A program made the position numbers and the translations under genes. From Acanthococcus lagerstroemiae (lineage: Eukaryota > Arthropoda > Insecta > Hemiptera > Eriococcidae), in assembly GCA_031841125.1 (NCBI GenBank), contig CM063113.1, positions 33,439,312-33,503,311 of the forward strand: a DNA stretch of 64,000 nt, written 5' to 3'. Under the pieces are notes generated by a model. It had not been told where the DNA came from, made no database searches, and saw nothing but the letters and a program-made list of their open reading frames with translations. Shown piece after piece: positions 46,020 to 56,770 of this stretch. The first letter of the stretch is position 1. Every line of letters starts with the position of its first letter.

Positions 46020-46300
46020 AAGTTTTTTGACCTATTTTTTCGTCGAAGCCCATGTCTGGCAGACATAACTTAACACTGGTAACATGCACATCTCAAGGGC
46101 TCGTATTTTTGTTAACATATTTATTTTGCTTTTTAAAATGAATTTTCTGGCCCAAACTGCCCTCCACGCATTTGCAATTCTTATAGATGATATCTGTGTT
46201 TGTGTTAGGTACTTTTATTATGCAATTTTTCCAATTTCACGCTTTTGATAGCGTTCTCAATGATAAAGTCGGATAACAATATCGACAGGCTGTTCAGCGA
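46020..46300 (-). pseudogene. RTE-like LINE fragment
   Basis: The minus strand contains ISSIRIANAWRAVWARKF then ILKSKINMLTKIRALEM and CMLPVLSYVCQTWAST. This matches the NAWRAFWA...LSYGAQTWA segment of the 24- and 54-kb copies. It lies tail-to-tail against the plus-strand LINE ending at 45990. Confidence 0.75.
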
Positions 46301-46392
46301 CTTTGAAATGACAATACTTTCTGTAACAGCATTCGTCTTTGGATGTCTCGACTATCCTCTCACTCTCTCTCACTCCCTCTTCTCTCTGTCTG

Positions 46393-46396
<4 letters not shown>

Positions 46397-46447
<51 letters not shown>
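46397..46447. repeat. (CT)n microsatellite
   Basis: A pure CT/TC dinucleotide run of about 50 bases inside a longer pyrimidine tract (46350-46450). It generates Ser-Leu open frames that are artefacts. Confidence 0.9.
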
Positions 46448-46449
<2 letters not shown>

Positions 46450-49400
46450 AGGCATACATTCTGGGGGCCTGCATTTCAGCCTAAAGTCCAACTGATATCA
46501 AGAATGAGTTTGGAGACCAATAATACCTACCGCATAAATACATAATATTATGAGCCTCGCTTTTTCTTCTTTAATAAATTTTAGACCGCCATCCGTGTAC
46601 TTTCTTACAAAATAGAGTCCATTGAGTAGAACTAGCATAAGAAACAAATGTAACAGCTTTAAAAACTATAAATGTGATAATTCAGGCTATTAAGAAGCTG
46701 ACCCCAGGGATAAAGCAAACAATTTGATAACCAATATTCGGTACCCCTTCCTCCCCTTGTTAATGGGCTGTCTCTTTGAAATCCGTGATATTTTTGACTA
46801 TTTCATCTGGAGGCTGGGTGGGAATTCTGGACTCTCACATGACTCCTCACTTCCCGAGTAGCCCAAACTGAGGCACTTTTATGGAATCTTCAAAACATTC
46901 ACTATAAAGCTCTTTTCGAAAGACTGAATGCACAATGAAATACACGTTCACCTGTAGGGTATCTGACAAAGAGATAAGATAGAGGACAACAAATTCAGAG
47001 GTATCAGAAGCTGTAGTCGTACGGACAATTTATATCCTTTCTGGTCGGATTCTTGTAAAGGGTCTGATCTCTTTGAAACATGGGTATTTTTTTAATATCC
47101 CTGTACTCACAACTGAACCGTGATCGTAGTCTCTGCGTTTTTTAACCTGCGTGATTTCTAGGAGAAGATTGCGCCCGCGCGAGGTGCACTGGAGCTTTGG
47201 AAAATGATCGCTCGCTCTTTCCGGACACCGCGCAACTCGGTCCGTCATTTTAAAAATAATTTTTAAATCTAAACGCGTGTCTGGTAACGCCCTTTGACGA
47301 GTCAGAGTATCGTGGTGAACCGACTGTACCGTAACTGATTTCGACTTCGTTCTTTGACAAGTTGAGCACAAACGTCGATCAAAGCCGGCTGCTTACATTT
47401 TACGAGCCAATTAGTGGGTGCCCTTTTTCTTCCCTTCTCTCCTTTTCGATTCATTTTTTCTTTTTCTCGAAAAATAAACTGACGTTTTGCCAACATCTCT
47501 AACCGTTCTCCTTATTTTTGAAGTGGTCTCAACTCATAATGGAAAATTGACAAATATAACGACGTTTTCTTCATTTTTCTATTTTTGCCATTCTTGTATT
47601 TTTTTCCCCTTCAAATACTCTTGAGGAAAAAGGAAAAACGTTTTAATACTTCGTATTTCGTATTTTGCGCAGGATGAGAAAGTGTCACATCATTTAAAAG
47701 TCCTTAGAAAAAAAAAAAAAGTTTAAAACTCGAGTATGACGGCACATATATACAGCGAAAAACAATAAAAGATTTCGCGGAACGTAGATATTATTTTTAG
47801 AGGGCATTTGAAATTCGTGTCAGGTTTTCGTCCTGGAACTGGTGCGACGAAACGAATCCGTGTCGTTTACCAGAGAAGGAGGGAGGAAGTGATAATGAAA
47901 GAGGTAATTTTTGAGCAACTGTGTAATTTGACAGACCGGCTTCGTCGTGCGACCGCAGAATTTTAAAGAACCGCTGTAGGCTTTGCAAAAGGAGCTCTTT
48001 GTGGCGAGGTGAGGCCGATTAGCTCGAAGAGAATTGACAAATTAGCGGCAATGGGCTCCGATTTCAGTTTGAAAGCAACAATTTTCGACGAATCAGAACG
48101 TCCATATTATGGGTGCGTGGTCCATTTCTACAACCCCTTCAAGTTGGAATCCTGGATCGAAATTGATATCATAACTTATTTTCGTCTATTTTGTACTTGC
48201 ATACCCAAATTTCGTACTAATCTCTCCATCATATCCAGCCCGGTACTAATTTCATGATGTTTATCCTCAGAAATTGATACGAAACACTCATTTGTGAGTG
48301 AATCGTGAAACATTTTTGAATTTTCCGAAGAAAATTCCAGTGAACAAATCCTTTCTGGATGGTTTTAAAGGAAGGGTTATTCCCTAAATCTGCCTTAAAA
48401 CCGGTTATGGGAGGGGGCGAGTTCTTATTAACAAATTCAGTTCTAAGGAGTGGAGAAATATTTTACGCAAGTTTTTAGTTGACCAACAAAAAAGTATACC
48501 TTTGGGATCTAACATATTAGTTGACGAGCTCTGAGACCACACAGTTGTGTTTAAGCTACAAAAAATGCAACCCCGGAAGACAAAAAATACGATGAGCAGA
48601 CGATTTCAAGAATTTGCTAACACACAGAATGTATCACCAAATAGGCTATGCCCAGTCCGGAATGGCAAAGTTTGAAGAGAGATTTCTCCCGAAATGCAAA
48701 GTATATCGAAAGTAAATCTAATTAAATTCAATTCAGATGAGTCTTAAACTCAATATACTCTCACAGCGGTACTCAACGCTATTAACACAACAATGATAAT
48801 TTAGAAGTTATATTACGATGTATCTCGAAAGTTATAAATAAATAACTAAAAATAAATAGGTAAAACGTATGCTTATTTTTATGAGTAAGACTGTTATACC
48901 TCAAATAAAAGAAACTTTCAGAGAGTTTTTTAAAAAATTCGTTACCTCTCTACAATCTGCAAAATGTTCAGAAAACAATACAGTTTCCGATTATCGGTCG
49001 GGAAGGAAAAATAATGATGTCCACCCTCATGTTCGTGACTTCGAATCAAGACGTCGCATCACAAAAAATATGTTGTACTTCGAATTCGAATGCAGCAACA
49101 ACATGACTGGGGTGCTAATATAATTGCATAATTGCACCGCCGTAAATATTCCACAAAAATATTTAATTACCTCAAAATGTTAATAAAATTGCATACTCAA
49201 AACGCCGCAAATCTGTCATGACACTGTTTCGGTTCATTCGAAATGGAGCGTGATCAACACTTTCAGGATGATCCACGGATGTCGAATCCCATCGATTTTT
49301 ATCGGGACCTGGTTCGATTCTTTATCCAGTATCACTATGGTCGAGTTCGAGTACTTCCTTTTTCAGTTTCAAGAGTTCGGATTTTCTTGAAACAGCGTCG

Positions 49401-49784
49401 TGGATGTACACGGTTCGATTTCTTTCGGGTTTTCGAAGATCGAGCTGGGATTCGGGGCGAGGTTCAAGCTCGGTTTTGGATTCAGATTTTTGAGATTCAG
49501 ATTCCTTCAGGTGTGCTCGGGGGAACGTAAACCTGAATTTAAAATGTAGTTGCTCGGCGAAATGCAACTAAGAAGTTTCATAAATTTATTTTTGCACGGA
49601 CAAATTGCTACGATAAATCAGCTACGCCGTAGATATTATGAAGACACGAATCAACACAACTTCAACTTAATTTTCATGCTATTAGAAAAAAAAAAATAGA
49701 AAAAAAATTATTATTAGTAAACTGATGACGAGTATCTAGACTGCTAGCAGATACATCGGTTCACAGATATCTCTTGGTGGAACG
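46448..49784. other. No gene recognised; 3.3 kb
   Basis: Mostly unique sequence. 49185-49220 shows a weak match to the 7.1-kb minisatellite. 49330-49520 is built of short TTCGAG/TTCGGG/TTCAGATT words (a decayed repeat) and yields overlapping frames on both strands. Confidence 0.4.
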
Positions 49785-50900
49785 CACGGCGATGCACGCA
49801 TGCTGAAGTGACTTCCCAGACACCGCACCCCTTGCCCCGGAAACTACCCTTCTGGGTATCGCATCAGTGACCAGAGGGACGTATGGACGTATTGAAGCTG
49901 GTCCGAGCCCCCATTTCGCCTCTCTGCTTCGGATTCGCGTTGTCTTGCCAGGATCGCTATAGAACATCCTTTAACATGGAATTTAGGTGCACCACAGACA
50001 GACGCGATTCCTTCCTTCTTTCACCCTTCACCTCCTTGTTTTGGTACGTGTGGTGACGGCGGGACGAGCCCTGCCGAGAGGTCCACAGCAGCTGTAGGAC
50101 GGTACAGAGATGTTCGTAGATATGTCCGGTGTGGACCGAATCTTGTCCGTCGGCTTTCTGTCTCAACCACTCTGCCTGCATCTGGTCGAGACAAAGGCAG
50201 ACATCTGGTTCCATCCGCTTTCACTTTTCAGCATTTCCGTGTTGCCGCCGGGATCGATCGCCGTTAACATGCCGCGTCTTTCATGCTCCCAGGCCTCACA
50301 ATCGAGGAAGGTTTGCCAGGGGTTGTCCTCCCCTCAATCACAGTGCATGCACCCGGCCAGTTTAAGTAAATGCGGAAGGACCAGTGGCCGCTCAGAACTT
50401 GGGTCAGGTGGAAACTCAGTTCCCCATGAGACCTGACTGCACATACATCGAGGTAGCGTATCAGCGCTCGCCCTTGGTTAACTGGGCGAGTGCGTCCTTC
50501 CACTCACCTGGATGTCCCGCTTGACCTGAAGTGCCTCACATTTTGTCTTCGCTCTCTTCTTTGCACCATATACGTCTGCTGTTTCGCCGATCTTGAGTTC
50601 GATTGGCGGTATGCACGCTAACAGGCCTACTGCCTCCGAAGAAACATTGCGGTATGCACTGACACACCTCATCGCGGCGTTTCGCTGAATCTTCTCCATC
50701 TTCGCCTTTCGATAGGGAATTTTTATGACGTCGGCAAATACTGGCGTCTCGTGTGTATAGGTGGACCGACATGATCACACTCGCGTACATCTTTCTCTTC
50801 TTCTCCCTCGATCCCCCAGGTTCGACATTAGACGGAACAGCTGTCCGGCTACTCGATCCGCCTTCTCAGATGCCCACCTAAAGTGCTCTCGAAACAGCAA
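49785..50900 (-). mobile_element. R1-like LINE, 5'-truncated C-terminal end and 3' UTR
   Basis: The minus strand from 50900 reads FREHFRWASEKADRVAGQLF, LMSNLGDRGRRRE, then (frame change) KIQRNAAMRCVSAYRNVSSE, LLACIPPIELKIGE and HGELSFHLTQVLSGHWSF. It continues as CMHCD, a stop, and EDNPWQTFLDCEAWEHERR. This is the post-RT region of R1-clade ORF2, ending in the C-x2-C...C zinc-knuckle-like segment, followed by a 3' UTR to about 49785. At least two frameshifts and two stops. The upstream RT is missing and is replaced by an RTE-like fragment at 50913. Confidence 0.8.
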
Positions 50901-50912
50901 AATATCTTATGG

Positions 50913-51450
50913 CTATGGAACACACTCCACGCATTCCGTCAACATAGGTGACCCGCTAGCGACTTCTTCCACCATTATCCTCCATGAATGCCTAATCACG
51001 GTAGCCCACGGTTGGACACTTCTTCCAGTTGATCGATCCATCTCTGGCGATCTTCCTCTGGGTCGGTTCCCCTCCACTTTGCCTTGGACAACTATTTTAT
51101 CCAGATTTTCATCCGGTCTCCTCGTTATATGTCCGAAAAATTTGAGGATCCGACTGTAGCGAATAGACGAAAGGCGCTGGTGGATATTCAACGCTCTAAG
51201 TACGGACGCGTTTGTCTTTTTGGCTGTCCAAGGTATCCACAACATTCTGCGATATACCCATATTTCAAAGGCGTCAATACTTTTACGGTCGTCTGCCTTG
51301 ATTGTCCAGGTTTCGCAGCTATAAAGGAACACTGGAAAGACAAGCATAGTTACTATCCTTAGTTTGGTGGCTATGGTTAACCCTCTGTCCCGCGATAATA
51401 CAAAAAACCAAAAATGTTTCCTGTATTCAGTCGACGCATAACTGGAGCGA
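50913..51450 (-). pseudogene. RTE-like LINE C-terminal fragment (different subfamily)
   Basis: The open frame contains SRDRGLTIATKLRIV, PVFLYSCETWTIKADD, IWVYRRMLWIPW, TNASVLRALN, RILKFFGHITRRPDENLDKI and GNRPRGRSPEMDRS. This is the common endonuclease/RT polyprotein C-terminus of another insect RTE-like group, distinct from the NAWRAFWA copies. The frame is open for about 180 informative codons, suggesting a younger insertion than most neighbours. It abuts the R1-like fragment. Confidence 0.75.
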
Positions 51451-51535
51451 GTTGAATACGAGTATTTGGCAAAAGTCAGCCATTCTCGGCATCCGTTGGC
51501 ATTCTTGGCATCCAGCGTGTCGTTTGATCGTGTCG

Positions 51536-51911
51536 CCCGATTGCAGGGACGTACCGATGGGGGTGGGAGCAACCCCCGTAGAAATTTTTCACTCAGCAGT
51601 TGGGAAAATTTACCATTTCAATCAGGCGAGTTGGGAAAATCCAACAAATAAGTTTTTTTTTTTTTTGGTTTTGATGCTTGGGAATTGAGTTGAGAAGTTG
51701 GGAAAACCCAACAAGTCAAAAAGGTTTTTCTTCTTTCGCTTTGATACTCAGGAATTTTGAGTTGAGTCAGTTGGAAAAATCGAACAGGTCAAAAGGTTTT
51801 TGTTTTTTGCTTTGATACTTGGGGATTCTGAGTTGAGTCAGCTGTCGCTTTCACCATTCTCCCCCCCCCCCCCGCCAAAGAAAAACTCTTCGGTACATCC
51901 TTGCCCGATTA
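51536..51911. mobile_element. hAT-type MITE (family A) with triplicated internal unit
   Basis: The element spans 51544-51903 (360 bp). The left TIR is CAGGGACGTACCGATGG and the inverse of the right end is CAAGGATGTACCGAAGAG. TSDs CCCGATTG (51536-51543) and CCCGATTA (51904-51911) match at 7 of 8 bases. It is homologous, in opposite orientation, to the 29415-29644 copy but carries about three tandem units of roughly 70 bp (starting near 51631, 51698 and 51770), each beginning GTTGGGAAAA.CCAACAA and ending GAGTTGAGTCAG. A C run near 51861-51873 lies next to the right TIR. Confidence 0.85.
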
Positions 51912-53884
51912 TGTCGCTCGATCGTGTCGGTCGGTAAAACGTGACATACACTTTTCGTAGAGGACCAGCGATAAGACATATCCATTTCAAAAATGCCGAA
52001 TAGACCAAACGTGGCACGTCTCAGGCGACAAGACTGATCGTCGCTCAAGCAGTCTTAGTGAACTTTCTATAAAGACTCTATAAGTTACGAGCTGATTCAC
52101 AGTCATTCTTTGAGCCGTGCGATTTTTTTAATCTCCCCCCCCCCCCCATTTTATTGTTTCTACCAACGCGACTAAAACACGACGAGAGTCTGCGATTTCA
52201 AATAATTGTAAGTTCGTATCCCTTTTTCGGAATACTCTGGTAGGTTTTCGTTCATTTGGCAGCTGTCGTCGAGTTTTCGCTGTCGGCGGTTGTACAGGAA
52301 GTTGGTCGCAAAAGCGGAGCGCGGTTGTACGCCGTCGCTGAACATGGGAACGGCGAAAAAGCGAAAATACTTATCGTTTCGCATTCTCTGTCGGTGCCGC
52401 CGTATATGGAGAAAAGCTGTACGAGTATGTACGACGAAAACTTATTTCCGTGTCGGGATTTTTACTCTCGCACAGACAGCGCAAAACCGTGTCGTCGTGC
52501 CGCGATCGTCGCAGCTTTTGCCAAGAATGCGTTCCCTGCCCCCTCCCCCGGCTATGTTACGATATATAACAGAACGAGCACCGTCGGCGAACGGGGAAAA
52601 AGCGAATCTGGAGCACTAAATGCGACGGTGCCGCGCCCCTGTAACGTAATCACGGGGATATATATACCCTCTTGTACGCTTCCACGATATAGATATTCTT
52701 TTTTACTACTCCCCTTCCCCAAAATTCCTTTTCCATCTCCTCTATCCTTACTGTATATAATAAAAAGGTTTTGGCGGTATTACCCGGTTTGACATGTGAC
52801 GGGTGACGTATGGGAATTATCCGGGTAATACGCGGTGGCGATTTTGCTTTTTCACGCCGATGATGTACTTTAGTGTTCGGCTCGTTCCTTCTTTATATCC
52901 CCCCCCCCCGCGCTACTGGCTTGTTGACTTGTATATCTTGTTTTATGCTTTTCTATCCCGTGCCCTCTCTGGTATCGTCTGTGCTTTCCCCGCCGTTGTA
53001 GCTTTCTCTTCCGCGTCTGATCTTCTCTTTAACTTTTGCCGGTAGACTTTCACTCTTGTCAACGGACGTCTTCGGGAACAGTCACCGGAGAGCGTACGAG
53101 TTTATTGTTTTCGCTGATTCTCTGACAGTTGGCTTCGGATCTCGTTCGAAGAAGTGGATGTGACGTGTAAGCGTAGCACCCACTCTGGGAATTATTCGCC
53201 TTTTCTCACTGTACGTCATGAAACCCTCAAAGATTTGTGCTAAACTTTTCACAAAAATGTGAAGAATGGCGAAAGTTGACTTTTCGCCATCGGGCTCTGA
53301 AATCAGGGCTATGCAGCTATAGGTCAGCCACGGTTGTTAATGCCGCAACACGACTGTATGAGGACTTCTTGAGACTCGTTTAGCTTATTGATTGTAACTC
53401 AATATGATGTGCCGCGATTCGAAAAACCATCAAGAATCGGTAAGGCTCTGTCGAGACTTGAAAAGACTCTGTTAAAATTCGTTAATGTTGATCACGGTAC
53501 AATATAAAGGTAATTGATACGAGTCTATCACGCCCGTACTGAGGGCTGTTCGAGGCTGTGTAATACTTCAGGAACGCGCCGCGAGATAGCGCCGTCTGTA
53601 AAAACTCTGTTTTCAACTGATTTAGCCTTATGGAAAAAATTCATTCTTGAAAGAAAAATGTAAAAAAGTTAGGAATGTACGTATACTACTGAATTTTGCA
53701 CATATAATACCGGCAACTGTATCGATTCCATTAGAAATAATTTCGTCGTATGAGGATGTATTTCAATTGTTACACAATGGTTTGAAAAGAGGTCTTCTTA
53801 TCACTGTAAAGTTTCCCAAAAATTGGAAAGAGAAAATCCGAAGTCTATTTTATTTAAAATAAAGTTACATAACAATTAATGCAT
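51912..53884. other. No gene recognised; CpG-rich patch at 52250-52650
   Basis: The 52250-52650 patch is CpG-rich and unique and carries overlapping frames. The longest (52256-52792) begins at TTG, not ATG, and has no domain. C runs occur at 52134-52147 and 52900-52908. It could be regulatory DNA of the dpr locus, but that is speculation from base composition alone. Confidence 0.4.
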
Positions 53885-54212
53885 AATACAATAGGGTGTT
53901 TTCTGGGCCAATAAGTCCAATAAAAGTTCAATAATTTCAATAAATTTCAATAAAGATCCAATAAAAATTGGAAAATGAGGAACTATGCATTATTATTTAT
54001 GAAAAAGTGAATTCTTGGAACCAGAAATCCCAACCTAACTTTTTTGGAATTCTTTTCTATATCTCCAAAGTACTGAAGCATACTCTGCGTAGTCCCTTCT
54101 CTGTTGTACTCGTAGTCGTGGTAAAATATAAAGAGCCCGAAAAGAGTCCAATAAAAATTCAACAAAAGTCCAATATTTTTGATTTTCAAATTTGGTAGAC
54201 ACCCTGTAACAG
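53885..54212. mobile_element. TIR element with AATAAAAGTCC simple repeats
   Basis: The left end AATAGGGTGTTTTCTGG and the inverse of the right end, TACAGGGTGTCTACC, form short inverted repeats. Just inside, words of the type AAGTCCAATAAAAGTTCAAT are repeated, with partial copies at the opposite end (GAGTCCAATAAAAATTCAAC). The centre is unique and non-coding. The TSD is not clear. Confidence 0.45.
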
Positions 54213-54340
54213 ACAACCAGTAACGTCGTTACTTGAGGAGGGCCTGTTACCTTTACGAAAGTACGAAACGCACACCAAAATAAAAATTTATTTATTTATT
54301 TATTTATTTATTTACAACCATGGGTTAGGCAGACGATTCC

Positions 54341-54682
54341 CTAACCCGCCCACCTCTGGGCATAGATTTCCGTCAGCCTGGTCCATGCTTTCCTATTCCT
54401 TGCTGTACTGACCCAGTGTTGCCCTACGAACCCTACAATTTCGTCGAGCCATCTGGTCGGTGGCCTACCTCTTTTCCTTCTTCCATCGTACGGAGCCCAC
54501 ACCGTGGCAGCTAGATTCCATCTATTTCCCTCTCCCCTTGCAATATGCCCTGCATATTTTAGTTTTAATTTTTTAATTACGTATCCCATATTTTTAGTGT
54601 TAGTGATAGCCTGTATTTTTTGATTGCTTACTTTGTCTTTTAGTTTAATACCCAAAGTGCTTCTAAGCATAGTATATTGCAC
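54341..54682 (-). pseudogene. RTE C-terminal domain, shifted frame
   Basis: Reads MLRSTLGIKLKDKVSNQK, LKYAGHIARGEGNRW, RRKRGRPPTRWLDEIVGF and TRLTEIYAQRWAG, then a stop. It continues the RT fragment at 54640-55332 after a frameshift in the QYTMLRS overlap and ends about 30 bases before the ATTT tail. Confidence 0.8.
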
Positions 54683-55332
54683 TTTTTAGAGTCTAGCTGT
54701 TTCCCCTTGGCTAGGGCCCAGGTCTGAGCTCCATACGACAGTATTGGGAAAATGCAGCTTTCCAGGATATGGAGTTTGGTTTGCAAGCTGTTTCTACCCT
54801 TCAGAATGGTTTTGTGCGCCCAAAAGGCTCTCCAGGAATTATTTATTCGAACATCCAGTTCTTTTTTGATTTTATTATCAAAAGACATTATTTGGCCTAA
54901 ATATTTGTGTTCTTCCGCCCTCTCTATTTTCAGATCGTCCACCCAAATTTCAACTGCAGTGTTTTGCCTTGACATTAATTTTGTTATCGATACATTCATA
55001 CTAAGGCCTACTTTTTTACATTCTTGATTCAGTTCGTTAACCATTAAACTCAATTCCATTATATTTTTACCAATTAAAATTATATCATCCGCGAAAAGAA
55101 GATGATTAAGCCATCTACCGTTAACTTTTAGGCCTTTTCCCTCCCAATCTATTTTTCGAAACACTTGTTCAAGTATGCAGTTGAAAATACTCGGTGAAAG
55201 AGGGTCCCCCTGCTTAACCTCTTTCCTAATTTGAAAACAATCCCCTTTTCTATCGAGCTTGACATACGCCACCGACTGTATATATAGATTATAGATATCT
55301 AAAATTTTTAGCGGGACACCCTGTAAGGCCAA
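54640..55332 (-). CDS. RTE-like RT palm and thumb (open fragment)
   Basis: 230 codons with KQGDPLSPSIF, LNHLLFADDIILIGKN (intact catalytic ADD), the EEHKYLGQIMSFDNKI thumb start, NNSWRAFWAHKTILKGR and ILSYGAQTWALAK. It closes at a frameshift; the protein would continue in the frame 54341-54682. Compared with the 24-kb copy, the KYLGQIMSF junction is uninterrupted here, which identifies the TAA at 24430 as a Gln-to-stop change there. It functions, when complete, as the element's RNA-copying enzyme. Confidence 0.85.
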   Translation of the reverse strand: MALQGVPLKILDIYNLYIQSVAYVKLDRKGDCFQIRKEVKQGDPLSPSIFNCILEQVFRKIDWEGKGLKVNGRWLNHLLFADDIILIGKNIMELSLMVNELNQECKKVGLSMNVSITKLMSRQNTAVEIWVDDLKIERAEEHKYLGQIMSFDNKIKKELDVRINNSWRAFWAHKTILKGRNSLQTKLHILESCIFPILSYGAQTWALAKGKQLDSKKCNILCLEALWVLN

Positions 55333-56442
55333 TGAGTTTCACACACTCTCGTGAGAGACAAAGTCAAAAGCTTTATTAAAGTCTATGAAGGGGAGGCTGA
55401 TTTCCATATTATATTCTTTTGATTTTTCCAAAATTTTTGATTAATAGCATGGATATGATCCATAGTTGAAAAATTCTTTCTGAAGCCAGTCTGCTCCACT
55501 GGTTGTTATTCGTCAAGGGTGTTATAAATACGTTCTTCTAGGATTTTCATAAAAATTTTGCAAACATTCGAGGAAAGACTAATAGGCCGATAATTGTTTA
55601 TGTCAGATTTGTCGCCTTTTTTGAAAAGTAAAATGATTTCCGATGCATGCCATTGCTTCGGAGTTACTCCTGTTTCTAAATTCAAGTTAAAGATTTTTGT
55701 TAATGGTGAGGGGGGGGGGACCTCTGGGCCTCGTACTCTCTCGCTACTACTGACTCAGTATAGAGCCCACTATAGAATTCCGTAGCTGCCTTGATTATCT
55801 CCTCTCTATCAAATGTTAACTTCCCCTCTTTCGTCATAATTTTCGGAAGCATATGGGTTCCAGTGCTGAGCGCTTTTCTCACTTTTTTAGTTGATCGGCT
55901 TGCCTCTATGATACCCTTAGCTTTTTCATGGTCATATTCCATGACATCATTCCTAATCTGTCTTCTAACCAATTTGCTTAGTTCGGCTAGTTCAATATTT
56001 TCTAGAACTGACCGGTTACATTTTCCCTTCAGGAAGCTTCTTATTCTTAATTAGCTCTTTCGTAGATGCACTAAGCCTATCATCCGTTTGGAAATTTTGA
56101 ACTTTTTTTCCTAATTTTTAAACTACTTCCTTTACTCTACTCAACACTCCATCATACCATTCCTGTACCTCTTAGTATTCGGGTGATAGTTATCTAGTTC
56201 TTCCTTGAGGTAGGTTTTTGCTTCTTCAATTCTGCTTACTGGGATAGCCAGTTTACTTGGGATTGCTTGGTTAGGGTGCCAGGATTTAGAGGATTTCTTG
56301 AGTGGGATTCTTATACTACCTCTACCTACTCTATGATCGGATTGAAACTGAAAAGACGAGAGTATATCGATATTGGAGATTATTTTTAGTTCGTTCGTTA
56401 ATAGATGGCCGATTTCATTTTTAGAACGTAAAAAAACTTCAT

Positions 56443-56770
56443 CTCCTTAGCAGAGACGAAACTTGACTTTCAGTTGGAGAGAGGGGGGGGGGAGAAAAAT
56501 TTGCTGACAAATATTTTTTGAAAACTGAAAATTTGCTGACAAATATTTTTTGAAAACTGAAAATTTGCCGACAAAATTTGTAAAAACTGAAAATTTGCCG
56601 ATTTTTTATCAAAATGTTTTTAAATTGAAAAAACATAACAAAAAAACAAACAAACAAACATTTAAAAAAAATTGAAAATTTAAATGAACAGTTTCAAAAT
56701 ATGCCGACTGCCAAATTATGGAGGGGGGGTCAATTCCAGATACCCCCATTGTTTTGTCCCTGCTCTTTGA
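56443..56770. mobile_element. hAT-type MITE (family C) with internal 32-bp tandem repeats
   Basis: The element spans 56451-56762 (312 bp). The left TIR CAGAGACGAAACTTG and the inverse right end CAGGGACAAAACAATG are hAT-like. Putative TSDs CTCCTTAG (56443-56450) and CTCTTTGA (56763-56770) match at 5 of 8 positions, with only transitions differing. Inside are a G run near 56483-56491 and four tandem units of about 30-32 bp starting TTGCTGACAAA/TTGCCGACAAA near 56501, 56533, 56565 and 56595. It sits at the truncated 5' edge of the RTE copy. Confidence 0.6.

Larger units (their letters stand above)
54282..56435 (-). mobile_element. RTE-like non-LTR retrotransposon, 5'-truncated, with (ATTT)n 3' tail
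   Basis: Minus-orientation LINE. The endonuclease end (56435-56330, SKNEIGHLLTNE then FQFQSDHRVGRGSIRI) is followed by the linker (to 55700), RT with lesions (55600-54640) and the C-terminus (54682-54341). There is a very short 3' UTR and a tail of ATTT repeats read on plus at 54285-54314. The short UTR and microsatellite tail are typical of RTE elements. Lesions include stops in the EQTGFRK region, a TGA near 55340 and a frameshift at about 54650. The 5' end is lost near 56435, immediately beside a hAT MITE. Confidence 0.8.

Noticed and set aside
52256..52792. 178-codon open frame
   Set aside because: Begins at TTG rather than ATG and overlaps another frame of similar quality in CpG-rich DNA.
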